This document shows positions 11,976 to 24,502 of a DNA stretch of 64,000 bases, piece by piece. A program made the translations under genes and the position numbers. Each line of letters starts with the position of its first letter. The stretch's first letter is position 1. The notes under the pieces are model-generated. The model was not told the origin of the DNA. It did no database searches and worked only from the letters and a program-made list of their open reading frames with translations. Origin of the DNA: Hesseltinella vesiculosa (lineage: Eukaryota; Mucoromycota; Mucoromycetes; Mucorales; Cunninghamellaceae); the NCBI GenBank assembly GCA_002104935.1, contig MCGT01000026.1, positions 124,001 to 188,000 of the forward strand, read 5' to 3'.

Positions 11976-12302
11976 CGATGATGAAAACCGCGGTGGGTTG
12001 GGTCTTTTTTATTTTTCTCTTTTCTTTTGTATAGATTTATTTATATCATTTATTGTATGCTTTCTTTGTAACCTGTACACATTTTTATTATCATTTTTTT
12101 TGAGAAGCAGAAAAAAATAAAAATAAAAAAATACCATCCATGGATCGTTTCCAATGACGAATAGACTCGATGACCAATTTGGAAGGTCAATTTTTTCTTC
12201 TCAAACAGTTGAGGTTGAATTTTGGGAAAGCTTCTTTTCTTACCCCTTCTTCTCTTCTCACTCCTTTTTTTCAACTTATAAATTACACATTATAGCAAAA
12301 CG
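11976..12302. other. Intergenic spacer
   Basis: A/T-rich spacer between two co-directional genes, presumably terminator of the LRR gene and promoter of the next. No other feature recognised. Confidence 0.5.
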
Positions 12303-12983
12303 ATGCGGTTTGGATCCTTGCTGGAAGAATTGGATGCCATTACCAAGGACTATGACTATGGTATTGTTCCGGGCTCAGCCGCCGTGTTTGTCAAGGACGA
12401 GATCATGGGCATTGGTCGACTGGATATGACTCTGCTGGAAGGAGTCATGATTGTCATTGAGCTGTCAGATAAAGGATTCATGGTAAGTCATTGTCTGTTC
12501 GTGTTTGACCGCGCCGATGGATCTCGAGAGGTGGTCAAGCATATGATCAAAGCAAAGCTGACTTTTTTTGACTTTGGATAGATTGCCTCTTGTACGCCAT
12601 TAACCGACGATAGCAACACATTGGAAGCAGCCGAGCGTATTCAAGAGTTTGTGGACAAGCGATGGTTCGAGACCATGGAGGATTTGCTCATGACGGCATC
12701 TCCATTGTTTCAACAACGATTCCAAGCAACCCTTTACAACAAGCTGCAACAAGCACAGCAACATCAGATAGATCATGATGGATCACTCACATCTGATCTT
12801 ACCAGCATTCATCCCTCTTCAGCATCTCCTACTTTTTACTCTCTGCAATCCTCATCACCAACCATGTCCCCCGGATTTGTGGCGTCTTCCTGTGTCTCTG
12901 GTGACCCTGCCTTCCCGTCTCACGATGATACCTCCACTCAACGCCAAGACTTTATCGACGAACTTAACCAATGGATCCATTAA
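12303..12983 (+). CDS. Small conserved protein, possibly GSKIP-domain-like
   Basis: Two exons (12303-12482, 12582-12983), 193 residues. The first 100 residues are compact: a helix (SLLEELDAITKDYDYGI), a beta segment (SAAVFVKDEIMGIGRLD), then EGVMIVIELSDKGFMIAS, followed by an amphipathic helix (ERIQEFVDKRWFETMEDLLM). This order resembles the GSKIP/DUF727 fold, in which a helix precedes beta strands carrying a ...ELTxxGF-like turn, but similarity by eye is weak. The C-terminal half is Ser/Pro-rich low complexity. Intron 1 has a good GTAAGT donor and the frame closes. Treat the coding call as solid and the family call as a suggestion. Confidence 0.7.
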
Positions 12984-14049
12984 CAAAAACGAAGAAGTAA
13001 CTTATTCCCACCCTTCTCGTCTCTTATTTTTGATCATCTTCCTCATCACCTGTGGGAAAATCTCGGTCTTTTTTTGCCTATCCTGCACTCTACAGAATCC
13101 CACCCCCCAACTCGTCGGCCCTTGTATAATGAACCATTTAATGATAGTAGCCAGTGTCTTGGTTGGCTCCCCGCATCGCAAAATAAAACTCTCCGTCGAG
13201 CCACTCTCCCCCCATTGCTGATCACGGATAAAATTTTCCTTGCAACTTAGTAACACAAAAAAGTGAAAAAAGGCGCGCATCCGGATCCCAACGTCATTGG
13301 ACGCTGCCCTGACTGGAATCTTCAAAGAAAACCTGACATTTTTTATTTGTTCCCATCATGAAACATCAGCCTTTTCCCATCGCTCGTTTTAACCTAAAGT
13401 AAACCAGTTCTTTTCTTTGCACCGGCTGCTCTAATTTCTGCTGCACCCATAAATAGCAAGAAATGGATGCTGTATCAGGCCCCAGCACCTGTTGAAACAT
13501 GCACCTATTTGACTGAGATGAAAAAATAATTGCCCACATCATGGTTCACAAGAGTTTCACCACAGAAAAAAATAAAAGACAGTGAGTGCCCAATGAAGAT
13601 TGCAGGTGAATACACCTCGGCATTTGGCAGCCAGCTCTTTGCCTCCCATCCACATCTAGCAGCTGGGCCTGAACACAACAGTAAATAGCGTTGTGATTTT
13701 TAGCCTGCAGATGAGCTTTAGCACACCATTCTTTGTGCCGAGAAGCTAACATAATTGCCAAGGCTAAGGCCTATCCAGCGCAAGACGACGGTGATTAGTA
13801 GGGCATGGATAGTAACTCACTTCAATATCTTCTTTACCACTATACCCCTGCCTGAACAAGTGTATTCCCTAAAATAGTCCTCTTTTCAATGCCAGCCGCT
13901 CGATCGAACTAAGAGTTAAAAAATAAAGATATCAAATCGAGTTATCTTTGTGAAAGCCATTGGCACATCCATGTCATTCCAGTTTGCATTGCTAGGCACG
14001 CCATGGATTCAACGAAAAGATGCTCATTCAGGCGGCTCGCAAGCAGTCG
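12984..14049. other. Non-coding or unrecognised spacer before the palindrome
   Basis: About 1.07 kb with no gene I can support. Short open frames on both strands (for example 13546-13761 on the minus strand) lack splice context and family motifs. The stretch may include old transposon debris; nothing diagnostic is seen. Confidence 0.45.
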
Positions 14050-14939
14050 TGTGCCAATGCATACGAAAGGAACCATCCTCCTTCAGCTAAAGAGATACGT
14101 TACGATTGCCTCTAGTTCCGCACCGAGTCGTCATGATCATTTCCAATATCCATCTTCAATCATGTGCAAAGTCCATGCAAATTTTGCCGCCATTCGGAGC
14201 TGGTCAGTTCTTTGATGATTTTCGGCCCTGCCAGCCTGGCCGTTCTCTGGAAAAAATGAACTTTTTTTGGCTGGCGATTATGACAATGCAAAACAAAATC
14301 GATTCATAGTTGGCTGGGTGACCATGGTTGATCGGCATGGTTTTTTCCCATTCATCACCATTCGTGAGCTACTGCAGCTGTGAGCATTTTCAGCTCCATC
14401 CATTCACTCAAACGTACTGCGTACCAGCAATGTTTTTTTGGATGGATTGGAAAAAAAAAAAAACCACAGTCGGAGCATTAAACTTCAACAGTTGCCTACC
14501 GACGAATCTGGCTCCGCTCCCGGGCACCTCCATGCCGTTCATCTTTCTTCTCATGATTAATAGCAACGATTGAGAGATATTATGCACAGCTGGTTTTAAC
14601 TGTTATTGCTTGCATCGTTTGCGCCTAAGAGAATAGTTTTGTGGTAACGCTATGAAAGGTTAGACTCATGGAAATACGACGATGTCATCAACTGCGATTG
14701 TCACGACAGGTTAATATGAAGGACCCATGTTGGAAGGATGCACCTACGATGCTTTTACCTGCCAATCCTTCGCACATCAATATGTTCTTCTCCACGAATA
14801 AAACATGCCAGCAATGTCCTTTTACAAAAAAAAAGAAAGAAAAAAGGTAAAGAGCTGGGGAGGTGTTTTGATGTCAAACCAAAAAAAAATTTATTGTGTG
14901 TATGTACAAAAGGTAATATGGGGATGAAGGGGTTTTCTA

Positions 14940-15647
14940 TTTGGAAGGGCAGAAGACAACGTTGTAGCTAGCGGCTTCACAGGTAAAGGTGCTGGTAGAG
15001 TCGTCGTAGGCAAAGGAGTAGGCATCAGGGCAAACATTCTTCATTTCAGAAGCGAATTGGTTGGCCTTGCACACCTTGGGGTTGTTGAATGAGCCAGTGC
15101 AGCAGTCAGAGTCCTTGCCGGTAGCTGAGCAGGCACTCTTACAGGCGAACATCGAGCCATTGTCACCGTCCATCTTGAAGTTGTCAGGGCAGGTGGGGAG
15201 TGTGGCACAGATAGGCGAGCCGCAGTTGTACTTGCCTTGAGACACAGTGCTGTTCTTGCCGCCCACAGGCACAATTTCAACAGGCAGGTTGAAGCCATCG
15301 ACAAAAGAGATGTCATAATAGTCAGCACCACCCCAACCACCAAAAGTGAATTCAGCCAAAGAAGCAGGACCAGCGGCACCGGCGGTGGTGCAGTTTGTGT
15401 CGGAGCTGGAGCAGGCACCCGTGCGAGCCCAGAAGCGGCCAGACCAGTCATGGGCCATAGAGTAAGTCTTGCTTTGACCCTTGGCAAGGGGGGAGAGCTG
15501 GCCAAAGGCTTGACCGTTGGTCATTTGAGCGACTGTCAAGTCATAGTTGCACTTGTTTTGAACTTGAACTTGTTTGTTCCCACCAGCGGGAGCAGCCAAA
15601 CCAGTGGCAACAAGAGTCATCAGGGAAACCAAAGTAGTGTAAAGCAT
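14940..15647 (-). CDS. Thaumatin-like secreted protein, left copy
   Basis: Predicted secreted thaumatin-like (PR-5 type) protein, 236 residues, single exon. The first about 19 residues (MLYTTLVSLMTLVATGLAA) form a signal peptide. The mature part has VQVQNKCNYDLTVAQM, SGRFWARTGACSS, LAEFTFGGWGGADYYDISFVDGFNLP and many paired Cys, which is the thaumatin core: the WxGRxWxRTxC-like and GxxPxTLAEFTLxxxxxxDFYDVSLVDGFN motifs. Acidic cleft residues are largely kept (E and D in LAEF and YYDISFVDG). An in-frame Met 14 codons upstream exists, but the signal peptide supports the later start. A TATAAAAG box lies about 85 bp upstream. The sequence is identical to the right copy and transcribed away from it. 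In fungi such proteins are linked to beta-glucan binding or wall modification; the role here is inferred. Confidence 0.93.
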
Positions 15648-15731
15648 TGTTGTGATATTGAAGAGTTGGGTAATCGAGATAAAGATCAACTTTAAGTAAA
15701 GAACAAAAAAAAACTGTCGATCATGTCCCCT

Positions 15732-15739
15732 CTTTTATA
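15732..15739 (-). promoter_or_regulatory. TATA box of the left thaumatin-like gene
   Basis: TATAAAAG on the minus strand about 85 bp upstream of the start codon, directly downstream of a 31-nt poly(A/T) tract. The same arrangement is present in the mirror copy. Confidence 0.6.
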
Positions 15740-15775
<36 letters not shown>

Positions 15776-16194
15776 GCAGCCGACCGCTGCTTCGTATTGG
15801 AGGGACCTGGTTAAATGTAAAGGTACAGGTACTAATGACCTAATGATTATAATACTTGACGAATGATGTCTGCCATCGAGACAAGCTATAAGTTTCCCAG
15901 ACACATATCAAATCATGAGCCAGGAGATACACGCTGATGTTTCATGGCATTTAAAAAACGTCAGGGGCAGAAGGAAAAAAAAGGAACGGCCGAGGCAACA
16001 GCTTGATATTATGGAAGCAAAAAAGCAATCATGACCGACCAGCTTTTTGTAGACAGCTTCCTTTCTTTGTTTGTTCCTAGGCTGGGGAGCTGCATAATAG
16101 CAGTGGCTCGTTTTGGTTAAGCGTAGCAAAGGACAAGAAGCTCTACGAAAAAAGGGGGCATCCGAAACCTACCCAATTTTCATTTCAGGCGGAG

Positions 16195-16669
16195 ATAGTT
16201 TGACAAAATTACCTTTTCCGAGGTCGGTCAAGATGGCTGCTTTCATTGAAGCGGGTGAAATAATGGCCGTTGTTTGAGTGGTCAATTTACTGTTAGAATC
16301 ATCATTGCCAAAGGCAAGTAGCTACTTATTGCAATAGTAAGGTACACGATTGTATTTAACCGCAGAAGGGCTCAGCAGCTGGCTTTTTTTCAATGTCGAA
16401 ACCATGACCGCCTACATGCAGAAGTTGCTCGCGATTCCTGGCAATCACTCGATTTTCGATATTTAATTCTTTACCACAAACTTTGCCAATGTTATCTAAT
16501 GATGAAAAGCTCTGACGAGTGGGACAGTGCCATTGGTCAAGTATGCAATTTAGCACTGTAGCTGCCTGAGTCAAAGGTACGTCATTGGAAAGCACAAGCG
16601 ACCCAAAAATATACATTTTGCTTAAGATACACTTTGTGCCAAAATTTTCAAGCAAAAAAAATAATCAAC
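16195..16669. other. Unique loop between the palindrome arms
   Basis: 475 bp with no inverted partner, separating the two arms. One open frame (16356-16655, minus) has no recognisable family and lies far from either promoter, so I do not call it a gene. Its uniqueness argues against a simple assembly fold-back. Confidence 0.8.
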
Positions 16670-17088
16670 CTCCGCCTGATATGAAAATTGGGTAGGTTTC
16701 GGATGCCCCCTTTTTTCGTAGAGCTTCTTGTCCTTTGCTACGCTTAACCAAAACGAGCCACTGCTATTATGCAGCTCCCCAGCCTAGGAACAAACAAAGA
16801 AAGGAAGCTGTCTACAAAAAGCTGGTCGGTCATGATTGCTTTTTTGCTTCCATAATATCAAGCTGTTGCCTCGGCCGTTCCTTTTTTTTCCTTCTGCCCC
16901 TGACGTTTTTTAAATGCCATGAAACATCAGCGTGTATCTCCTGGCTCATGATTTGATATGTGTCTGGGAAACTTATAGCTTGTCTCGATGGCAGACATCA
17001 TTCGTCAAGTATTATAATCATTAGGTCATTAGTACCTGTACCTTTACATTTAACCAGGTCCCTCCAATACGAAGCAGCGGTCGGCTGC

Positions 17089-17124
<36 letters not shown>

Positions 17125-17132
17125 TATAAAAG
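17125..17132 (+). promoter_or_regulatory. TATA box of the right thaumatin-like gene
   Basis: TATAAAAG about 85 bp before the start codon and just after a 31-nt A run; the mirror image of the left-hand site. Confidence 0.6.
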
Positions 17133-17216
17133 AGGGGACATGATCGACAGTTTTTTTTTGTTCTTTACTTAAAGTTGATCTTTATCTCGATTACCCAACT
17201 CTTCAATATCACAACA

Positions 17217-17924
17217 ATGCTTTACACTACTTTGGTTTCCCTGATGACTCTTGTTGCCACTGGTTTGGCTGCTCCCGCTGGTGGGAACAAACAAGTTCAA
17301 GTTCAAAACAAGTGCAACTATGACTTGACAGTCGCTCAAATGACCAACGGTCAAGCCTTTGGCCAGCTCTCCCCCCTTGCCAAGGGTCAAAGCAAGACTT
17401 ACTCTATGGCCCATGACTGGTCTGGCCGCTTCTGGGCTCGCACGGGTGCCTGCTCCAGCTCCGACACAAACTGCACCACCGCCGGTGCCGCTGGTCCTGC
17501 TTCTTTGGCTGAATTCACTTTTGGTGGTTGGGGTGGTGCTGACTATTATGACATCTCTTTTGTCGATGGCTTCAACCTGCCTGTTGAAATTGTGCCTGTG
17601 GGCGGCAAGAACAGCACTGTGTCTCAAGGCAAGTACAACTGCGGCTCGCCTATCTGTGCCACACTCCCCACCTGCCCTGACAACTTCAAGATGGACGGTG
17701 ACAATGGCTCGATGTTCGCCTGTAAGAGTGCCTGCTCAGCTACCGGCAAGGACTCTGACTGCTGCACTGGCTCATTCAACAACCCCAAGGTGTGCAAGGC
17801 CAACCAATTCGCTTCTGAAATGAAGAATGTTTGCCCTGATGCCTACTCCTTTGCCTACGACGACTCTACCAGCACCTTTACCTGTGAAGCCGCTAGCTAC
17901 AACGTTGTCTTCTGCCCTTCCAAA
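17217..17924 (+). CDS. Thaumatin-like secreted protein, right copy
   Basis: Second copy of the thaumatin-like gene: 236 residues, one exon, identical in translation to the minus-strand copy at 14940-15647. It has the same signal peptide, the same thaumatin motifs and the same Cys pattern. The two genes are divergent and face away from the loop, so about 1.57 kb of shared symmetric upstream sequence separates the start codons. Equal coding sequence, promoter and poly(A/T) length suggest that both are expressed alike. The stop is followed by AATAAA (about 17969), a plausible polyadenylation signal present in both copies. Confidence 0.93.
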
Positions 17925-18775
17925 TAGAAAACCCCTTCATCCCCATATTACCTTTTGTACATACACACAATAAATTTTTTTTTGGTTTGACATCAAAACA
18001 CCTCCCCAGCTCTTTACCTTTTTTCTTTCTTTTTTTTTGTAAAAGGACATTGCTGGCATGTTTTATTCGTGGAGAAGAACATATTGATGTGCGAAGGATT
18101 GGCAGGTAAAAGCATCGTAGGTGCATCCTTCCAACATGGGTCCTTCATATTAACCTGTCGTGACAATCGCAGTTGATGACATCGTCGTATTTCCATGAGT
18201 CTAACCTTTCATAGCGTTACCACAAAACTATTCTCTTAGGCGCAAACGATGCAAGCAATAACAGTTAAAACCAGCTGTGCATAATATCTCTCAATCGTTG
18301 CTATTAATCATGAGAAGAAAGATGAACGGCATGGAGGTGCCCGGGAGCGGAGCCAGATTCGTCGGTAGGCAACTGTTGAAGTTTAATGCTCCGACTGTGG
18401 TTTTTTTTTTTTCCAATCCATCCAAAAAAACATTGCTGGTACACAGTACGTTTGAGTGAATGGATGGAGCTGAAAATGCTCACAGCTGCAGTAGCTCACG
18501 AATGGTGATGAATGGGAAAAAACCATGCCGATCAACCATGGTCACCCAGCCAACTATGAATCGATTTTGTTTTGCATTGTCATAATCGCCAGCCAAAAAA
18601 AGTTCATTTTTTCCAGAGAACGGCCAGGCTGGCAGGGCCGAAAATCATCAATGAACTGACCAGCTCGGAAGGACGGCAAAATTTGCAGGACAGCCCGGTG
18701 CAGAGCTAGAGGCAATCGAATCTTATCTTTTCAGCTGAGCGAGGACGGTTCTTTCGTGTGCCAACGCAAATGGTG

Positions 18776-19568
18776 GTTTGTGAGACGTTTGAATGAGTGA
18801 ATATCAATTTCGTTGCTATCATGTCGTGTCTAGCCATGTGAAAAGAACCTTTCTTTCCAAGCAAAATATGGCTGATACAGGTATGTGGAGAAAAAGCTTT
18901 TCATGTGGACACAGAAAAGTTAGGCTACTTACAAAACTAAAGCGCGTGCTTAAGAATAAAGACGTTCTTGTTGAAGCTCTTGCCTCTGCTGCAAGTCGAT
19001 TGCTCAACCGCAATTTTGAAGTTACAAACAAAAATCTCCCTAGAAATGCGAGCCTGCGACATGGATGCCGTTGATGCTGCGGTAGAAGCGAGTTGTCACT
19101 GAGGGTAGGGAGAAAAAACCATGTATTGGTCATGATTTCCGGAAAGAGGCAACGAGAATTCAAAATATGAAATGAAAAAATGAAGAACATCTTTTTTTTT
19201 TTTTTTGGCTTGAAGCTTTACTGTTTTTGATTCGCGTGCCTCATTTTTTTTTCTCAAATCTGCGAATACACGGGCATATCGTGTAGGTTGAGGAATGAGG
19301 CCTCGGTTGGTTGCTATGGCAGCCGTTCTTGCTTGTTTCTTGAGTGGCAGGGGTTTCATTTTGGGCACGCATCTCCTGAGATAATAGCAGGTTTCACCTG
19401 CTTTTGCAGGGACCTATGCTGTTTTGGCTCTTCTCGGGAACAAGGCCGTGGCGGATGGGTTCGAATCCAGGTGAGCACTCTAAAATAAAAAAGGCTGGTC
19501 TCTTCCACAAACTTCAACTCTACATCACCAAGAAAAAGAAATCGAGAGGCATGCAAATTTGTTTATTT
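18776..19568. other. Unrecognised spacer right of the palindrome
   Basis: About 0.8 kb without a supportable gene. Minus-strand open frames 19096-19368 and 19356-19556 abut and have some basic, protein-like composition, but no start, splice or family logic that I can defend. A GGTTCGAATCC string (about 19458) resembles a tRNA T-loop, but its stem does not pair. Confidence 0.4.
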
Positions 19569-20306
19569 TCATGATCTGTCGTCGGCAATGGTCCTCAAGG
19601 TATCGGTGATGCGTTTTCTTGCAAGTTCTACAAAAAAAAAAAAAAAGGAACAGCTTCCTTTGGTTAGCCTAGAAAAGTGATTTAAATAGCCCATTGTAGA
19701 CAGGTAAGGTGAGCATGTCACTTGCCTAGATCTTTGACAGCAGCTTGGTAGAGCTCATTCTCTTTTTGATTATCAACTTCCAATTGCTCGAGAAGAACAA
19801 CCTACAAACTGAGAGTTAGTCGCGTTGCCTTTTTTTTGGAGAGTAAAGTTACCTGCTCAGCCTCGGTGCGCTCAATCCCGGGAAGGCCTTCAATAAGGGT
19901 ATCGATTTCTTTGGCTTGTTTGACGAGGTCAGTGACCAATTCTTGTAGGTTAGCTTGAAAAACTTCTGGGGGATCGGCTTGCACTGAAAAAAAAGGAATG
20001 AGGATAATCAGCAGCGAAATAAAAAGTCATGGACAAAGAAATGTATGCACCCTTAGGATTCAACACGGGTATGTCGGGATCAAGTTGCACCATGTTTGAC
20101 TTTTCGTGGACGTAGTAAATGCTATTGGTGAACATCCTTGCCATCTGCAATAGAGAGAGAGAGAGAGAAAAAAAAAAAAGAAGGTTAGCACAAGTGCATT
20201 GTTCGTAGGTGACCAAGGTGTCTTAAGACAGTAAGTGATATATCAATTTTTTAACAGGAACACTTGCAGAGTCGATGGCATCTTGAAGTTGGGTGAGACG
20301 ATCCAT
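19569..20306 (-). CDS. MED21: Mediator subunit 21 (Srb7)
   Basis: Core middle-module subunit of Mediator, a coiled-coil partner of Med7. It has 132 residues in five exons (20306-20268, 20144-20051, 19983-19853, 19801-19726, 19627-19569). The start MDRLTQLQDAIDSMARMFTNSIYYV matches the family N-terminus (DRLTQLQDAxxxLAxxFxNSIxYI). The centre includes PPEVFQANLQELVTDLVKQAKEIDTLIEGLPG, the family's ELAxDLIxKAKQIxxLIxxLPG motif, followed by an acidic coiled coil. Introns 1 and 4 both begin GCAAGT: only GC donors join the conserved IDS/MARMF and KDL/ELARKR codons in frame, so this gene has two GC-AG introns. The length fits MED21 (about 130-150). Confidence 0.92.
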
Positions 20307-21010
20307 GACGAGGAAAAAAAAAGGGAAGCGTTTTTTTCTCTTGTCCCAAAAAAAGTAGGAAGGCTGGCCAATAAAAAAACCGGAAATAAAAAGATGATTT
20401 CGAGGCGGGTGGTTGGTTTTTTTTTTTTTTTGTTTATTTGTGTACATTGACAAGACCAGTAACTTGTATATTACTGATTTTAGATGATAGAAATAGGTAG
20501 GTTGGTTGCTAATAGTTAGTGATTGATAGAAACAAGTGGTAGGCTGTAGCTTGGCGTGACTCTCTCTCTTGCAATTTCAAAGACCGTCTGGATGAAAAAA
20601 AAAATCGTATTTCCCTTGCTCTCTTTTGTTTCTTCTTTCCCTCCCTTTTTTTTCACTTTTACATTCAAAAAAAAAAACTCCCTTTCTAGTAATCTATTTA
20701 TTACCCTTTCTCCCCCTTCCTTCACTCGTCATCATCTTTTTGTTGTTATAGTAATCATCTCGTCTGATATTCACTTTCGACCTCTTGATTATTTTTCATC
20801 TGATATTTTCCTTAAAAACTCTTTATTTTCCATCTGTAAGTCGCTCGTTCATCTACCAAACAACATGCTAACCGTTCATACAAAAGAGAAAAAAAAAAAC
20901 GAACGAAAGATTGCTAAGAACTACGGGATTCACCCATCTATTTAATTATACTTCCATCGCTTTAGATTCTCAGTGCCTAAACTCCATTTCCACTCAAAAA
21001 TACATTTATT
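20307..21010. promoter_or_regulatory. Divergent promoter region, MED21 / PP1
   Basis: 704 bp between divergent starts, with several A/T runs. Translated frames here are low complexity (Phe/Lys/Ser) and rejected. Confidence 0.5.
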
Positions 21011-22380
<1,370 letters not shown>

Positions 22381-22806
22381 TGTATGGCATTTTTTTTTTT
22401 TATTATATTTTTTTCTTTCCTCTTCCCTTTCATTGACCTACCCAGTCACTTGTCTTTAGTGATGATTACCTCTTTACATTTGACCCGCCGTTTTTTTTTT
22501 TTACTCTCCCTCCTCGTCCGAGCTGACTGTCCAAATTGAACCTTTTGTCCTTACCCTTCATTTTTTTTTTTCGTCCCTTCCCCCTCTCGACTTTGTTGTT
22601 CATAAAAACACAACCACTTTTATTCTCGACTTTTTGCCTGAGCGGCTGTAATAATAGCTACCATTGCGTTTTTAAATGAAGGATATGAAAAGGTTGATTG
22701 TCAAGGGTGAAAGTCAAAAAAAAAAAAAAAAAAAGGAACATGAAACGTGAAAAAAAGAGAGTGAGAAACTATGTACACGTGAGATTGAGGGAGAGATGAT
22801 GAGAGG
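22381..22806. other. Convergent 3' spacer
   Basis: Region between the stops of PP1 and the PHD gene, dominated by T runs then A runs (for example 22716-22735). No gene seen. Confidence 0.5.
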
Positions 22807-24502
22807 TTAAGATGCCAAGCGCACGCTGCTGCTTCTTGTCACACGACCTTCTTCCAGAGAGGGCGAGGGCACGTCGACAGGCTTGGGTTTGGTGGAGGCA
22901 GGGAGAGAACCAGCATCGTACTTTCGCTGGAACTTTATCAATTCACGCGTCAGTAAATCCATGATTTCAAGGGACGTTTGGCTTTCTTTGCGAGTGCGGT
23001 CTTCTTCCAAGGGAATGGTGCTTGCGCTGCTGAGCGACGAGGTATCATCGTCATCTTCCTCTTCCAAGGGATGAGATGGCTGGTCGGTGTCCATGTGGTG
23101 TAGGCGGGTGCACGGGGAGGTGGGTGATGGGGTGTTGGAAGGGACAGGTGCTTCAGGAGTGGTGCCGGGCTGTTTGTTGGCCAGGTCGACTTGGATGGAG
23201 CTGATGTATTCCAGAATTTGTTTTGCGCGACGGCTCATTTCCGACAAACTCATCCGTGCTGAGGGGTAACGTACCTTTGCAGGTGGTGAGATAGCACGAG
23301 ATTCGGCCGAAAACCGTTCAAACAGCGAGTCCCCCACACTATTGGCATAGGTCGTTGGTGGCTGCAGCTCCTGGGGCGATGGCTGTTCGTCCGGGGGCTG
23401 CGGTGTAGAAGTACGGGATCGAGAAGGCTTGTGGCTGGAGGATCGCTTGCTGCTGGTGCGCTTGACGGCGGCTTGGGATCGTTTGGTCGATGGGGTATGT
23501 TGACCGCTGGGCTGTGACGAGCTGGACGAGGCCAATCCATTGTCGTTTTCTTTTTGCCGTTTCAGAGATTTCCTGACTTGACTTTGATCGGCTAGCAGGA
23601 GAGATGAAAAGGGGAAATCAGACCGGGACTTGTTTTGGAACAAGTTCCCTTTACCTTCTTTCAAATCGCTCGAGGCGCTGTCGGGAGTGGGAGGAGACAC
23701 ATCGCGCTTTCGTTTTGGCTGGGGTAGTGGAGGTTTTTCGGCAAAGGCGGTTTTGGTGGGAGAGGTGGAAGGCGAGACCTCGGTATGATTGACTGAATGA
23801 AGGCCAAGGACTTGGCGGGTCGCCAACACATCTTCTAAGGACAAGGAGGCCTCTTGACTATTCATGGTCATACGTTTCTTGGGTGCCTTCTTTTCTGGAA
23901 TTTGGGGCATGCCATCGGAATTATAGGTATGTCGAAGCCTACAAGTTGTAAAGTCAGTGGACAACGTTTTAGCCGGGAGTGAGGAGGCGTGGACGTACTT
24001 TCCGTTGGGGGTGCGATATTCAGCATGGTTGACGGGTTTGCATTGTTCACAATAATACTGATCAGGGATATCTTGTTCGGCAAGGCCTATGCATTCACAA
24101 TGCTGCCAGACCTCGCACTTGTCGCATTGCACCATGAGACCCACGCTGTCTATATGAAGTAAAAAGTAAGTCTCCAAGAGTTTGTTTGATGGATTGCCAA
24201 CCCATGGACTTACGAGTCTCTCCGCAAAGACAGCGAGTAGTGGAACTATCATCTGAACTTGGTTCATCAGAGGTGGATTGAGATCGTCGTCGTTGAGGGA
24301 TGCGTTGACTAGACTTTCGTTTTCTTCCATTGAGACCACTCCTACTTCGTCGATGAGCAGCTACGAAGATAAACAGAGAAAGACACCACAGAGGTTAGTC
24401 AATCATGCACGAATGGCCAAGCATTAAGCATCCATTCCAGCCCATTTGCTTGAGGAAATAACAAAAAAAAACTTTTTTTTTTTTCCAAACGTCCTTACTC
24501 AT
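22807..24502 (-). CDS. PHD-finger protein, Cti6-like
   Basis: Chromatin reader of 456 residues; five exons (24502-24499, 24360-24214, 24149-23999, 23938-23655, 23591-22807). Exon 1 supplies only ATG plus one base, using a GTAAGG donor; the alternative in-frame Met inside exon 2 would destroy the first PHD cysteine pair. After a basic Arg/Ser stretch (QRRRSQS) the PHD finger reads CLCGET, then [18 protein letters not shown], then YYCEQC, a C4HC3 pattern close to Cti6, a subunit of the Rpd3L histone deacetylase complex. The rest is Ser/Pro-rich with basic patches and a helical [21 protein letters not shown] segment, a plausible partner-binding helix. The role as a histone-methyl-lysine reader is inferred from the finger type. 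Confidence 0.85.

Larger units (their letters stand above)
14050..16194 (+). repeat. Left arm of large inverted repeat (palindrome)
   Basis: Pairs with 16670-18775 as an inverted copy; coordinates x and 32864-x match through the core. Inside about 14465-16180 I see no difference from the partner arm, including a 31-nt T run. At about 14420-14463 there is one C/T difference and a 13 versus 12 A run. Outside about 14215 the arms diverge quickly, with a roughly 40-nt indel and many substitutions, but similarity is traceable to about 14050. The arm carries one thaumatin-like gene. One mismatch occurs close to the loop. Confidence 0.95.
16670..18775 (-). repeat. Right arm of large inverted repeat (palindrome)
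   Basis: Inverted partner of 14050-16194. The core, about 1.7 kb covering the gene, promoter and 3' region, matches the left arm base for base as far as I can compare. Outer segments beyond about 18650 are diverged and lack a roughly 40-nt block present on the left. The gradient suggests an old duplication whose centre has been homogenised. Confidence 0.95.

Noticed and set aside
13546..13761. Minus-strand frame that looks weakly protein-like
   Set aside because: Short, no start or splice logic, no family recognised; perhaps old repeat debris.
15237..15695. 152-codon frames antisense to both thaumatin-like genes
   Set aside because: Mirror frames of the real genes; composition follows their codon pattern.
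16356..16655. 99-codon minus-strand frame in the palindrome loop
   Set aside because: No recognisable motif, low coding character and no promoter or splice context; treated as chance.
14050..18775. Possible assembly artefact (false inverted duplication)
   Set aside because: The loop is unique, and outer arms differ by substitutions and an indel, which a mirrored-read artefact would not produce. Still worth a long-read check.
19400..19480. tRNA-like GGTTCGAATCC string
   Set aside because: The 5-bp T-stem does not pair and no D-arm, anticodon arm or acceptor stem fits on either strand.
19096..19556. Two abutting minus-strand frames, possibly one spliced gene
   Set aside because: The joint reading lacks a convincing start, consensus splice pair and family motif. 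Left as unrecognised spacer.
20556..20945. 129-codon plus frame before PP1
   Set aside because: Phe/Ser/Lys low complexity in a promoter region, no motif.
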